Shown here piece after piece: positions 43,041-54,169 of a stretch of DNA of 64,000 nucleotides; position 1 is the first letter of the stretch; each line of letters opens with the position of its first letter. The notes below the pieces were generated by a model that had not been told where the DNA came from, searched no databases, and saw only the letters and a list, made by a program, of their open reading frames with translations. A program made the position numbers and the translations under genes. This stretch comes from Liopterus haemorrhoidalis. Lineage: Eukaryota; Arthropoda; Insecta; Coleoptera; Dytiscidae. The stretch is from NCBI GenBank assembly GCA_963971575.1, contig OZ020623.1, positions 14,200,980 to 14,264,979 of the forward strand, written 5' to 3'.

Positions 43041-43900
43041 GCCTCTGAGTGTCATTGTTAACACCGTAGTTATGCCTTATGCAGCTATATTATGCGACTA
43101 CTATAAACAAAAAGTTGTGGTTTGAGCGCAAAAAATGATCAAGACCACCAACATTTTGTCCTACGAACATATTTTCAACTACATGACTATCCCAAGCAAA
43201 TTATTTCGCAATGCATCTAGCACCATCGATGACGCTTGTTTTACTACGTATCCAAAATCGTTAAACCATAGATAAAATCGAATATATTATTACAAATTTT
43301 ATCCAAATAACACATATTAAAAGCAATTTTCTTATTTTTTATCATTTATCTTCTCATTAATAAATCTTTTGTAGCTTTAATTGTGTCCGCCGCCGCTGTT
43401 AACCCGAAGGCGCTTCTGCTGGCCGTCTGTTGCAATTCCCGAATCAGCAGCTGGTGTATAAGCACGTGGCTAGCAATATGGGTAAACGCGTGGATATCTG
43501 CCTTTTATTTTAACAAACGATTTTATTTTTTTAATTAGTAGATGGTTATCTTATAGACTAGTTAAGAAATGTGAAATATAAGAAAACATTTTGGTTTGCT
43601 TGTTAGGAATATTTTAGAAATAGCAAACTTACAGGTAATTTTGTATTTTGTTGAGAAAATTTGTTAAAGATTTTTGAAATAAATCAGAAAAACACAGGTA
43701 TAATCGCAGCGCCATATGCGGCAAAATCTAGAACACTCGAGAGTGACATTAAACTGTCACTTGTGTATTTGTTTACATGGTGAAAATGAACAAATGAAGT
43801 ATTTTCCTATTTTCCGAGCTTTTTTATTTAAAGGTAATCTATGATTTACAAGATATCTTACATATATAATTAGCAAGTATCTGTAACATTGTGACGTCAA
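43041..43900. other. Unassigned, with a GC-rich island
   Basis: A GC-rich patch at about 43383-43500 (TGTCCGCCGCCGCTGTTAAC through GGGTAAACGCGTGGATATC) stands out. On the minus strand it is open for about 50 codons with HIASHVLIHQLLIRELQQTA. No recognised domain or strong splice sites. The rest is AT-rich without features. Confidence 0.3.
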
Positions 43901-44440
43901 ATTTTCCTAAGGTTCTCGTGATTGGCAGACAATTATATATCCTTTGACCGATATGAACAATATTTTACAGATTTATTCTCGAAGAATCTACGAACATAAT
44001 TACATACTTAAATATCTAGGGTTTCCTAGGCATAAACAAGAGACTCCTATATCCTTTGACCGATATGAACAATATTTTGCAGCTTTATTCTCTAAGATTC
44101 TGCGGACAAAATAACATACAGAAATGTCTAGGGTTTCGTAGGCATAAATTAACGTCTGAAATTATTTTTAGTTTTAACAATATAAATGTAATGTACTGAG
44201 TAAAAATGAATCGTTTTCCCATCTTAAAAAGTTTATGAATAAATAATATAACTATATAATTAGAATTTATTTGAATGTGGTGTCGGTAACATAGTGACGT
44301 CAATTTTTCCTTAGGTTCTCGTGATTGGCTAACTGGGGACGCCCTGTCTTTTGATTGAATGACAGGCGACACCCTCTCCCGTGATTGGCTAACTGGTGAT
44401 ATCCTCTCCCGTGATTCGCTGACCGACGACGAAATTAAGA
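43900..44440. repeat. Dispersed TGACGTCA/GATTGGCT repeat with two satellite units
   Basis: Two units of the array described at 40531-40985, flanked by GTGACGTCAAATTTTCCTAA (about 43891) and GTGACGTCAATTTTTCCTTA (about 44296), each followed by CTCGTGATTGGC. The right side repeats CTCTCCCGTGATTGGCTAAC three times with changes. CCAAT-like and CRE-like words occur, but promoter function is unproven. Confidence 0.6.
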
Positions 44441-44529
44441 TACATTAAAAAATGAAACCAAATACACATACTAAAAATTGGAATTTTTATATTATTAATC
44501 CATCATTGTTGACGGGTAATATCCTAGAG

Positions 44530-44890
44530 CAGCGGTTCCCAAACTTTTTGACCGCGACCCGGTACGAGGTTTTAAAATTTTTCACGACCCACCTTATAAA
44601 AAAAAACATTTATTTACAAAACAAATTTTATTTTAAAGCAGTAGCTTTATAGTAATAAAGAGTAATAAATAGTAATAAAGAGTATAGTATAGTAATAAAG
44701 AGTATAGTATAGTAATAAAGAATATAGTATAAAGAGCACAAATACACATTATTCTAGTGATTAACTGACGTAAAAAAAAATAATATGTACAAAAAAAATC
44801 TTTTTTGTGTTTTTACAATTATTTTCGCGTCCCGGCAAAAAATTTCTGCGACCCGGTGCCAGGTCACGATCCACACTTTGGGAAACGCTG
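44530..44890. mobile_element. hAT MITE (CAGCGGTTCCCAAAC ends)
   Basis: Begins CAGCGGTTCCCAAACTTTTT and ends CTTTGGGAAACGCTG, flanked by TCCTAGAG (44522-44529) and TCCTAGGG (44891-44898), an 8-bp TSD with one mismatch. The core is a degenerate AGTAATAAAGAGTATAGT microsatellite (about 44650-44740). It resembles widely distributed Charlie-type hAT MITEs. No coding. Confidence 0.92.
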
Positions 44891-44898
44891 TCCTAGGG

Positions 44899-45280
44899 TA
44901 ATAATAATATACTATTCTAAAGAAATTTCAAGAAAATTATTAGTTTTTCATTGTATTTTTAATTCTTTTTGGCTGTCTGTCAATGTAATTGCAACAAAAA
45001 TATGATAAGTAAATAAAGTAGTAAAAACCTAAAATCTCTGCCTGAAAAAGTGGAAGGGCTTTTTAATATATCAACTGATGATTTAGGCAAATTTTGGGTG
45101 AGGTAAGTGCCTTTTTCAGTCTTTTCTTGGATATAAAATCTCACATTCCACAAAATGCAACGAGCAAACGCGCACTTGTGGGCTTGGATTTTTGCCAACT
45201 TTTAGTTTTTGGATCCATAGAGACCTACGATCCACTTTCTCTCTACCTCCAAATGTCGTTTCAATTGATGCTGTCTACGA
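44899..45280. other. Unassigned stretch
   Basis: Two overlapping opposite-strand ORFs of about 70 codons (45094-45303, 44980-45198) have no recognisable motif. Confidence 0.45.
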
Positions 45281-45284
45281 TTAA

Positions 45285-46468
45285 GAGGGGGGGTAGGGTC
45301 TGATAACCACATTTTAAGCATATTTTTGTGATTTTTTTTCAAATCTATGGTTAAATTTATTCATTTTCAAACTATGTACATATACAAGGTGTCTCAAAAG
45401 AAATTTTATATTTAGTGGATCGATTAAAAAAAAAGTAAGCCGTATATAGAAAAAATGTGTATTAATTATTAAAATACACTTTTTGGGGATTTATTTCTTA
45501 AAAATAATATCGTCTAAATGTAGACCCTCGCGTTCTCGGTACTCATTTAATCGAACAGTAAAATTACTTATGACGTCTCGGCAGGTGGACTCAGGGATGT
45601 CAGGATATTTTCTTTCAAATGTGCCAGTGAAGTCGGTTTATTGGCGTAAACTTTAGATTTAAGATAACCCCATAGGAAAAAGTCCATAGGGGTTAAATCT
45701 GGACTGCGTGGAGGCCAATTTATGTCACCTCTCCGGGAGATCAATTTGCCTGAGAATTAAGTCTTTGACTGGCATCTTGGGACTTTAATTCTTGCACCAA
45801 TTGAATTTTGTAGGGGTGCAGTTTAAGGTCTTTGTGCATAATGCGATGTAATGATGATCTATGCACATTTAAAGCACTTGCGCGCTTCCGCATTGAAAGG
45901 TTCGGGTCGTCACGAACAGACTGATTAACATTCTCCACGTTTTCTACCGTTCTTGATGACCTAGGTCGTCCGGATTTTGATTTATCCAGCGTTGTACCAG
46001 TCTCTTCAAACTTTTTAACCCAATGTCGAATGAGAGGAATGCTTGGCGCATCATTTAAGTGGCGAAAACCTCGAATACTGCATCAAAAAAAATCCCCCTA
46101 AAAAAAAACCTACAAATGAGTATATTTGTGATTGTTAAGTAAAAAAAAAAAAATGAAAAAAAAAAAATATCTCAACGTCGTTACCTCGGCAAACTCATAA
46201 ACTAACAAAATCTTTTTGTATTTTTGATTTTAGATGATCCAGTGACGAGTTATGCTGGTCACCGCAAAATCTAATTTTTTTCCCGGAGTCTGAGAAGATT
46301 TGCCACAGCTGGCTCATTTCGCCATATTTTGCCTTCAAAATTTTTTTGTATCTTCTTCAAAACATACTTTATATATGTAATTAGTTTGAAAATTAATAAA
46401 TTTAACCATAGATTTGAAAAAAATTCACAAATATATGCTTAAAATGTGGTTATCAGACCCTACCCCTC
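45285..46468. mobile_element. TTAA-flanked element with about 90-bp inverted repeats
   Basis: Left end GAGGGGGGGTAGGGTCTGAT after TTAA (45281-45284); right end GACCCTACCCCTC before TTAA (46469-46472). The inverted repeats continue for about 90 bp (ATAACCACATTTTAAGCATA, AATCTATGGTTAAATTTAT). A TTAA TSD suggests a piggyBac-related MITE, though the ends lack the usual CCC start. A broken DD41D mariner fills most of the interior. Confidence 0.8.
45388..46082 (-). pseudogene. DD41D mariner, copy 2 (deleted)
   Basis: Starts with the same terminal repeat as copies 1 and 3 (CAAGGTGTCTCAAAAGAAAT) and matches their 3' half and HTH region closely. About 380 bp are missing after the CAATTTGCCTGAGAA position (near 45755), along with a short deletion near 45598. 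The copy also stops at CGAATACTGCA, losing the first 27 residues or so and the other terminal repeat. VENVNQSVRDDPNLSMRKRA and HRSSLHRIMHKDLKLHPYKI remain readable. The part of the catalytic core with the first two Asp residues is lost. Confidence 0.92.
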
Positions 46469-46472
46469 TTAA

Positions 46473-47195
46473 GGAAAATGATGGAATGTTCTAGTGAGAT
46501 TTTCACGATTCTTAGATTCTTTAAAAAAAAGTTCTAGCTGATGTGCACTTGTAGAATTTCAACAATGATACTATCCATTCAAAACCTGTTTGGTACCTCT
46601 GTTAATGCAGACAAAACAATATTTTTGACTTGTTTTAAATGAGCCATTTTTTACGGCTGTAGTTTTTTCTTTTTTTCTTAAAGCCAATACAAATAACTAT
46701 CGGTATATTTTACGACCATCAGATATTAAATCGTTCAGATCATTTTTATTAATCATAGGTTTAAAAGAGATTATTGAATGATATTCTTGTATATCATTTG
46801 GTTTTTTGCACCTAAAATTAATGCATTTAAAATATCTTTATAAGTGTGGATTAAAAAATAACTTTGCCTAAGAAAAAAGCATTAAAACAAGGATTATTTA
46901 AAAACAGATCTAATGAACTTGTTGAAAAAACTGTTACCTATTGAAAAGTATCTCTGGGGGTTTATTCTGTAAATTTTTCGGTATTTCCTTTTATAGAGTT
47001 CTGTCGAAAGTTGCAACAGTACATAATACCATAAGTAACGAGACAGTGTCCAAGTAACTGTCGACAAGGTAGAGAATAAATCCCCTTAGAGACAACCAAT
47101 TGGCCGAAAACTGGGCAAGATTGAACAAATTTAAAATTTAGGAATCCGTGAAATGAAGAACGTAGGAACTGACATCCGGATAGAAGAAAATCAAT
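46473..47195. other. Unassigned, with a small MITE
   Basis: TCTCTGGGGGTTTATTCTGT at about 46951 is mirrored by AGAGAATAAATCCCCTTAGA at about 47072-47091, forming a roughly 145-bp inverted repeat. The remainder holds no gene. Confidence 0.45.
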
Positions 47196-47199
47196 TTAT

Positions 47200-48110
47200 T
47201 TGGTTCATTAAGTCCAGCGAATTATGGAAGAAAAAAATCGTAAACGTCAGTGGAAAATCGAAGGCTTCAACGAAGCATCGCCATATGGTTCTAATCTTTG
47301 CAAGGTCCTTAATTTCCAGCCAAGATTTTCCCATGAGTCCAACATCGTGAATAATGGACCTACGCCAAATAATTGCAGGTCTACCTCTTCTGCTCGCTCC
47401 TTGAGAATTCCATTAAAGTGCCTGTTTGGAGATGGTGTTATGAGGCTTCCTCATTGTGTGTCCTATCCACTTCCATTTCCGGGTCATTATTTCTGTCGCA
47501 ATTGGTTTTTGACTCGCTAAACTCCATAGATCTGTGTTTGAGATTGTATTTGGCTAAAAGTTGTTGAAGATTTTGCGCAGACACTTATTTGTGAAAACCT
47601 GTAACCGGGAAGTTATCTGATTGGTCACCTTCCCTGTTTCACATTAATACAGAAATACGGAAAGAACGTTACTACGAAAGATACGTAACTTTGCAGAGAT
47701 AGAGTATTGCTGTGACTTCCATACTTCCTTGAGTATACCAAAAGCATGCCCGGTTTTGCAACGTCAGGCAAAGCTTCTCCTTGACCGCTAAATACACTGC
47801 CGAGGTAGAATTATTTATCTGTTTCTTTTATACGAAAATTTTCAACAATAAATTGATTCTGGTTGGGCGTATTGAATCTCAGCGATTCTGATTTTCTTGT
47901 AGTTAATACAAAGATCAATTTTCCTTGCTTCTGTATGCAAGAGCGAAAATTTTTTTTGCATATCAGCGAAAAATTGCGCATCAAGTAAAATATCATTTGC
48001 GTAATCCAAATCTTCGAGCCTAGAGGAGAGAGTCCAGTCCCAGTACAGTCCAGTACTTTCTTCATGACCTAAACCAATACCAATAGGCATTTACGTTTAG
48101 TCAGTCAGAT
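47200..48110 (-). pseudogene. RTE-type LINE RT remnant
   Basis: Minus strand, in order: WTLSSRLEDLDYANDILL (catalytic box with YAND at the YADD position), FADMQKKFSLLHTEARKIDL, CINYKKIRIAEIQYAQPES, then after decay [38 protein letters not shown] and SWLEIKDLAKIRTIWR. Two overlapping frames across the palm (47811-48090) show a frameshift. The region between the palm and the GHTMRKP block is scrambled, and the 5' half is missing. Confidence 0.8.
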
Positions 48111-48232
48111 TAATTTAAATGCTTCCGATTCGTTCGCAAAGTCAGTCGGATCGTACATAATAACTTATTTCTCCACCCTAATGATCTGTCAGAGCTCAAT
48201 AGGAATTTTTGAACAGTTTAGTTATATATATA

Positions 48233-48406
48233 TGTTAGGGTCAAAACTAGTTCTTGGACCTCCTTTGTAATATGTTGCGTTAGTAACCATAACATAATAA
48301 CATATATGTGACAGATTGTAAATAGACGTAGTAATAAACGCTTATATGTGCTTGGATTTGTGTGTTTTAATTGATATTATCATGAACGCTATAAAGCGTT
48401 CTATCA
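48233..48406 (+). repeat. 5' LTR
   Basis: Contains GTAATAAACG, a possible AATAAA signal, and the hairpin GAACGCTATAAAGCGTTC near its 3' end. Identical to the 3' LTR. Confidence 0.85.
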
Positions 48407-50098
48407 TCAGAAGTGGGATGCCTACACCTACAACTAATTTTGGCCAGTTTTTGTTGTTCGATACATAAAATATTTTGAAAATGATTAAAATGAAAAAAAC
48501 AAAAAAATGACAGAAAGATTGACAGTTGCAAAAATAAATCGAAATGTCAAAAATTGGGTGACAAGAGTTTTTAAAATGGAAAACACAAGTGCTATATTAT
48601 AATTCAACTGTAAAAAAATAATTAACCCCAAAACGTTGCGTACCCATATTATGGTGAGCCACAGTGATGCGTAGAAGTTGAAATGTTCTAGAATGAATTT
48701 GGATAAAGTACGTTAAAACTAATAACAAGGGCAGGAAAACATCCTACAAGATGCAAATAAATTTTCCGATAACATTGTAAATGTTAAATAAAGAATAAGC
48801 TTAAGGTCGTATAGAAATTTGACGCCAAGCAATAAGAGAATGATGAGGTATGGTATTTCTAATTTGTTCTTGATAATTTAGAAATTTTGTATAAAGACTT
48901 AACAAGGTAATTCAAAGAGTTTTTGTTGGAGACTAATTATATTCCTTGTATGGAATCATATTAGATAAGATTATATTTTGCATTGGCAGATGACAGATGA
49001 CAAATGACAGATAATAGTAATTGTTATTTTTATTTTGTAAAACAGTTTTACCAAGTTTTTTGTGTAATTTTTCAAAATTTTGCATTAATGAATTACAGAA
49101 TTATGGTCTCAATAAAAGTGTGTTATTTCTTTACGAAATATATTGAAACCTGCGCGTATTCGAAATATCACGGGTAGTGACATTTTAAATACGCAAATCG
49201 AACAGTTTTATTATTATTATGAATATGATAAAAAGAAAAGATTTTGTAATTTCAGAAAACTAGCTTTTACAGAAATGCAAATTTAAAAAAAATTAAATCA
49301 AAATGAACGTAAAAATTTTAGTTCTCCCAAGTTCAATAATACAATACAGTTAAGTTTTTAACTGATGTGGTAATTGGAAACACAGACAAAAATTGACAGC
49401 CGAAAGGTGTCAAAGTTGTCTTGTAAGGTGTCAAAGATGTCTTGCTCTTAGGTCTGTACTAATGGTACATATTGGACGAATGTGCTAATATAAATGACAG
49501 ATTTTACAATTGATGCACATGCTATGTAATACTAAATGTGAACGATGTAATACTGTGCACATTGCTTGCACAGATCTTTTGTTACAGCTATTGCAGGTTT
49601 AGAACATATTTTAGAGGCGGGAGATAAATTCATTTAATGTATTCTTTGTTCTTTGGAGATCTTCAACCAGGACTAAAACAGTGGGAACCGTAGGGTTCTG
49701 CTTAATTTTACTTGTTTTACCAATGCGATTGATAACAGATCAAGGTGTAATTTACTTGAAATGGCAAATGTAATGATCTGAAGAGAAATAATAATAAAAA
49801 AATGTCAGAATGGACGAGCGTTTGTCTATTGACAGACAAATAGTACGAAGGTAACTAGTTAGATGATGATGATTAAAAGTGACGATGATTAAAGTGGTAA
49901 GAGACATATTATTGCTTTGATTAAATGAGAAGGCACGTTGCGTGTGGGATAATAAGGTGCTGAGTAGGAAGCAGCGACAGTCACTGAGCTTGTTGGGTAC
50001 TGTAGACAACCTGTAATGAAATGAACTGACTGATAGTTGATTTGAGAATTGATAGCTTGTTGAGTACCGCAAGACACACTGGGCGTTTTTATTTTGTT

Positions 50099-50530
50099 GG
50101 CTCCGGATGGTCAGGGACCTCAAGGATTTCAGAGGAACTCTGAATGGTCAGGGACCTCAAGGAGTTGTTGGACCTAAAATGGTCGTGTTTGTTTTGTTGA
50201 CTCTGGATGGTCAGGGACCTCAAGGAGTTCAGAGGAACTCTGGATGGTCAGGGACCTCAAGGAGATGTGTTTGTTTTGTTTGACTCTGGATGGTCAGGGA
50301 CCTCAAGGAGTTCAGAGGAACTCTGGATGGTCAGGGACCTCAAGGAGTTGTTGGACCTAAAATGGTCGTGTTTGTTTTGTTGACTCTGGATGGTCAGGGA
50401 CCTCAAGGAGTTCAGAGGAACTCTGGATGGTCAGGGACCTCAAGGAGATGTGTTTGTTTTGTTCGACGCTGAATGTTCAAGGACCTCAAGGAGTTCAGTG
50501 AAACTCTGTATGGTCAGGAACCTCAAGGAG
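50099..50530 (+). repeat. Higher-order minisatellite in the LTR element
   Basis: About ten copies of a unit with GGATGGTCAGGGACCTCAAG and GAGTTCAGAGGAACTCT (about 37 bp), arranged in a longer repeat of about 182 bp that includes TTGTTGGACCTAAAATGGTC. One frame gives GQGPQG-type repeats, which I take as a by-product. Confidence 0.88.
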
Positions 50531-50707
50531 ACGGGCAAAACAAGCATTATGTTTTCGGTTACTCTGTTTTATTTTGCAGTTATTAAATTCTGAAGATGCC
50601 GCGAGGACGTGGCAGGAGCAGGACGGCCGTGTTAGGATAATAAGTTGTTTTATTTTTCAGTTAAATTTAGCTAATGCCACGAGGACGCGGCAAGATCAGG
50701 ACGGCCG

Positions 50708-50881
50708 TGTTAGGGTCAAAACTAGTTCTTGGACCTCCTTTGTAATATGTTGCGTTAGTAACCATAACATAATAACATATATGTGACAGATTGTAAATAG
50801 ACGTAGTAATAAACGCTTATATGTGCTTGGATTTGTGTGTTTTAATTGATATTATCATGAACGCTATAAAGCGTTCTATCA
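50708..50881 (+). repeat. 3' LTR
   Basis: Identical to the 5' LTR. It is preceded by two copies of a segment of about 40 bp with CGAGGACG.GGCA and CAGGACGGCCGTGTTAGG (50596-50638 and 50673-50715), which repeat the LTR start and may mark a duplicated polypurine/LTR junction. Confidence 0.85.
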
Positions 50882-50889
50882 TATATATA

Positions 50890-51925
50890 TATATATATAC
50901 AAAGTACAAAAATTTTAACACCTGAGAATCGAGTTCATGTGTGTAAGCTTCGCCTATGATTATGCCATGATTCAACCTATTGTTTGAATTATTTAAGTTA
51001 TTAAATAGACCCATAGGTCTGTTATAAACCCCGCTTAAGTGTTTTAAAATATTCCATAACCCTTTTAAACCCTTAAGTTTTCTAACTATTCTATCAACCT
51101 GTCAAAATTTGATGTGTATCAAAATCCTAAAATTATCGAAATTATAAGTTGATCTGCTAATTGTCTTTTCTGGCGTAGTGCTGAAAACATGCAGTAAAGA
51201 TGACCTTGCGCACGCTAGGGGTATTAATTCTAACCAGTTGGTAGACCTGACCACTGCAGTTGGTATGCGTGCTAAATAAACAACAGGATATCGTGTTTTA
51301 GTTGAAGATTTAAATTCTTTAACACTTTTGAAATATATCAAGAAATTTTGATGCTATCAGATATTTTGTTTGCACATTTTAGACAATTAGATGATTTTGT
51401 TTCTGTTAATTTTTTTGTAATTTTTGGGATTTTATTACAAGAATATAGCATGTCTAAATTAAAAGGTGTTTAAACTTGGATTAGTTCTTAAAATAAACAG
51501 AAAGAAGCAGTGTGCATTATTTTCAAGGGGCTTCAAATAAATGCAGCCATTTACTACGATTCATCCATAAGTTCTATTTGGAACAAGGTTGGTCAGGGTC
51601 GTCTTAGGCCATGCAGGGGCCCTTGGGAACATAGTGTTTGGGGCTCTTTTAGAAGGTCCAAAAAAAATGTGGATGATAACATGAGTATGCACTTTTACTT
51701 AGTGACTTTATTGGTTATTATGGTTAGCTTTATACAAATCAAATATTAGTGAAGTGATTACTATTTTGAGAATTGGACTTACATTAATGATGATGGTTTC
51801 TTCCGGGATTTCTGTTGTGCAAAATCTTCTATTATGTCCTCAAAGTCTAATTTTTGAAGGATATCACTTTCTATGCACATGACTGACAAATTAGTAAGTC
51901 GTTCTTGTAACATAGTCGTTCGTTA
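50890..51925. other. Unassigned stretch
   Basis: AT-rich. GGCCATGCAGGGGCCCTTGG near 51611 resembles hAT-like subterminal sequence, possibly paired with GTGGGCCCTGGGCTCGTGCC near 53335, but no TSD supports it. No gene. Confidence 0.4.
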
Positions 51926-51930
51926 TTCAT

Positions 51931-52008
51931 TTTTAGGGCTTTGTAGGTATGACCAAAAAATCCTTATACCGTCATTTTGTCGTCTGTCTGTCTGTCTGTC
52001 TGTCTGAC

Positions 52009-52055
<47 letters not shown>

Positions 52056-53070
52056 AGTGAGTCTGTAGTAAAATTGTAGCCAAACGGCTAAATCTAGAGA
52101 GTTGAAATTTGGCATGCTTATACAACTCTTTGACCCGCACATAGGAAAAATACTAAAACATCTAAAAAACATATCCCCCTAAAAATATAAACAAATATGT
52201 GCTCATCGAAAAAAAAATATTTTTTTTTATATATATATTGAGTAGGGTATCAAATGAAAGCCCTTGGTAAGTGGATTAAAGATCAAATTTTTATCTTTGC
52301 AAAATAAATTATTTTGAAGCGATTCTTGCCAAAATTGTGCAAAATTTTTTTTGTCCCACACCTGTAGCCCAGATGGTTTAAACTAAAAATCTGAAAAAAT
52401 TCTAAGTAATGTACATTGGTGTGAACCGGAATAGTACAACAGGAATTTTTGATCAGATTATGTTTTTGGAAAAAAACGCATTTTTTGTTTTTTTGGCTAA
52501 TAATGTACCCAAGTTATAGCTTGGTAACACGCTATACTAGAAGGTGTATGCTGGTCTAGCGGTTATGACGCTGGCTTTTTACCCAACTAACTCGATCCGA
52601 AAGAGATCGAACCCTGCAAGAAGAGACAATATTATTAATTGTTTTTTTTTTTTTTGAATTTTTATATTGTTTAATTTTTTTTTTCAAAATTCTAGTTATA
52701 TTTTGGCAAATGTTGCATTTAATTTTTAAAAGCGTAAATTTAATAACCAGTGGAAATTGTTTAAATTATAATTTAATTCTGTTTCAATGTACACGAAATC
52801 AGAGAGGCGGCGCTTATAACAACCAATGGAAGCCATAGGCGCAATTTTTAAAATTCTAAATGAACCTTGCTATATAAAAAAAAAAAATACTGCACATATT
52901 TAGAAACCTAAATAATGGTATCAGGCGTTCGAATTAAAATAAACAAAAAATATATATATATATATATATATAAAATTTGTTTTGACATCCCAAATAATCA
53001 TCATTCACTTACTAAATACCTGCAAAACCCTGAAATGTGTGAAAATTCACACTTCACATCAATTTTTTAT
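51931..53070 (+). repeat. R1 repeat, full-length copy
   Basis: Complete order of blocks: AGGGCTTTGTAGGTATGACC, a long GTCT array (about 51980-52052), TTGTAGCCAAACGGCTAAAT, the core with ATGTACATTGGTGTGAACCG, a tRNA-like module, T14, TTTAATAACCAGTGG, AAGCCATAGGCGCAATTT, a (TA)n expansion at about 52948-52971, and the end ATACCTGCAAAACCCTGAAA with GTGTGAAAATTCACAC. Best copy for defining the family. Confidence 0.88.
52549..52617 (+). other. tRNA-Glu-like module in R1
   Basis: GCTGGTCTAGCGGTTATGAC and CTGGCTTTTTACCCAACT closely follow the D-arm and anticodon arm of tRNA-Glu. GATCGAACCCTGC lies where the T-arm should be but reads as a B box only on the opposite strand, so the 3' half is rearranged. 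Confidence 0.55.
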
Positions 53071-53074
53071 TCTA

Positions 53075-54160
53075 TTTAGTCGTGAAAATGAGCGCTCTAC
53101 TTTACAATTGGTGACCATTAAAAAGGAATATCCTTGTAGCAACTTCCACATTCGGTAAAATTTCTTCTAATTTACCTTATTAGAATATGTAAGGTTGAGA
53201 TACTCAAGTCCGCCGATGCATTTGCAACGTTTATTATTAAAAGTAGTAAAATTGCAATAAAATTGCACTAAAAATTGAGCTCCTCTTTTTTCCATGTAAA
53301 CAACGACCTCGGAATTTTGACGCCCCCATCAAGCCGTGGGCCCTGGGCTCGTGCCTCATGTGCCCTTATGAAAAAGACGTTTATATTTTTTCGGCGATGT
53401 GTTTTTTGAACTCTCTATAGTTTTCCTATATGACGTTATAAAAATTTTTTGCTGGTCATACCTAAAAAACCCTAAAAAGTACATGGTCTTCTTCTGGTTT
53501 ATAAGTCAACAACTCGAACGTCAGGATATGAAATCATGCCCCAATTACCCAAATGCTCCTTACAAAATAATAATATGCAATAATAAGGAATGTAGGCTGG
53601 CCATTTATCCTTATAAAAATTTAAATCTGTGCCCCCAGTAAAAACCCATTTGTGGCGCTAATGTAAGTTAATTGTTACTAGCAAGACCCCCGTTGTGGCA
53701 ATCAGAATTGTATAATACGAACAAAGAATAAGCGAATCTTTCGGCACAAGGTATATATAGCTGAACGGTTCCATCTATCGTCTGTTTCTTGCACTAGTAC
53801 TTAATGGTCTGTCGAATAATTGAGCTTTTTTGTTTCAGAGACTCTTTCAAGGAACTTTTTAATTTGGATTTTAAGTTGTTGAATTATTCTACGCAATTAA
53901 ACCATCTCTTTAAGACAATTAAGAGATGATAAAGTGTCGTTACTGAATGAAATTTGCGGAATTTTAAGATAATTTTTGTGGGTTTTTAACTTTTTACTAC
54001 GGATATTTAATGAAGATTTTTAAAAAATTATACTTAAAAAATTTTAACTATAAAAAAAGTCAGTATAGACTTATAACAGTAGGTTATTTTAAATAGAAAT
54101 GACAGCAGTTTTAAAAAATATGAATAATTTCGAAAACATTTTGTGTTGGGGAAGTTCCTC
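53075..54160. other. Unassigned; short R1 scrap and TATA-like motif
   Basis: GGTCATACCTAAAAAACCCT at about 53455 is a 20-bp R1 scrap. GGTATATATAGCTGAACGG near 53751 looks like a core promoter TATA box but no transcript can be inferred. No gene. Confidence 0.35.
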
Positions 54161-54169
54161 TGAATCGTC

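Larger units (their letters stand above)
48233..50881 (+). mobile_element. Non-autonomous LTR retrotransposon
   Basis: Two 174-bp direct repeats, identical base for base by eye (48233-48406 and 50708-50881), start TGTTAGGGTC and end TCTATCA, the TG...CA form of LTRs. They flank 2.3 kb and lie between TATA-rich flanks that allow a 4- or 6-bp TSD. No gag, protease, RT or integrase motif is visible inside, so it resembles a TRIM/LARD needing help in trans. LTR identity implies recent insertion. A TGG-type primer site directly after the LTR is not obvious (TCAGAAGTGGGATGCC follows). Confidence 0.8.

Noticed and set aside
49752..50123. 123-codon minus ORF as a gag-like gene of the LTR element
   Set aside because: Opposite to LTR orientation, low complexity, no zinc knuckle or capsid motif.
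50290..50593. Collagen-like GQGPQG reading frame
   Set aside because: It follows the minisatellite unit and other frames are equally repetitive. No signal peptide or flanking collagen domains.
53745..53800. Core promoter with TATATATAG
   Set aside because: AT-rich DNA yields such words often, and no ORF or splice structure follows.
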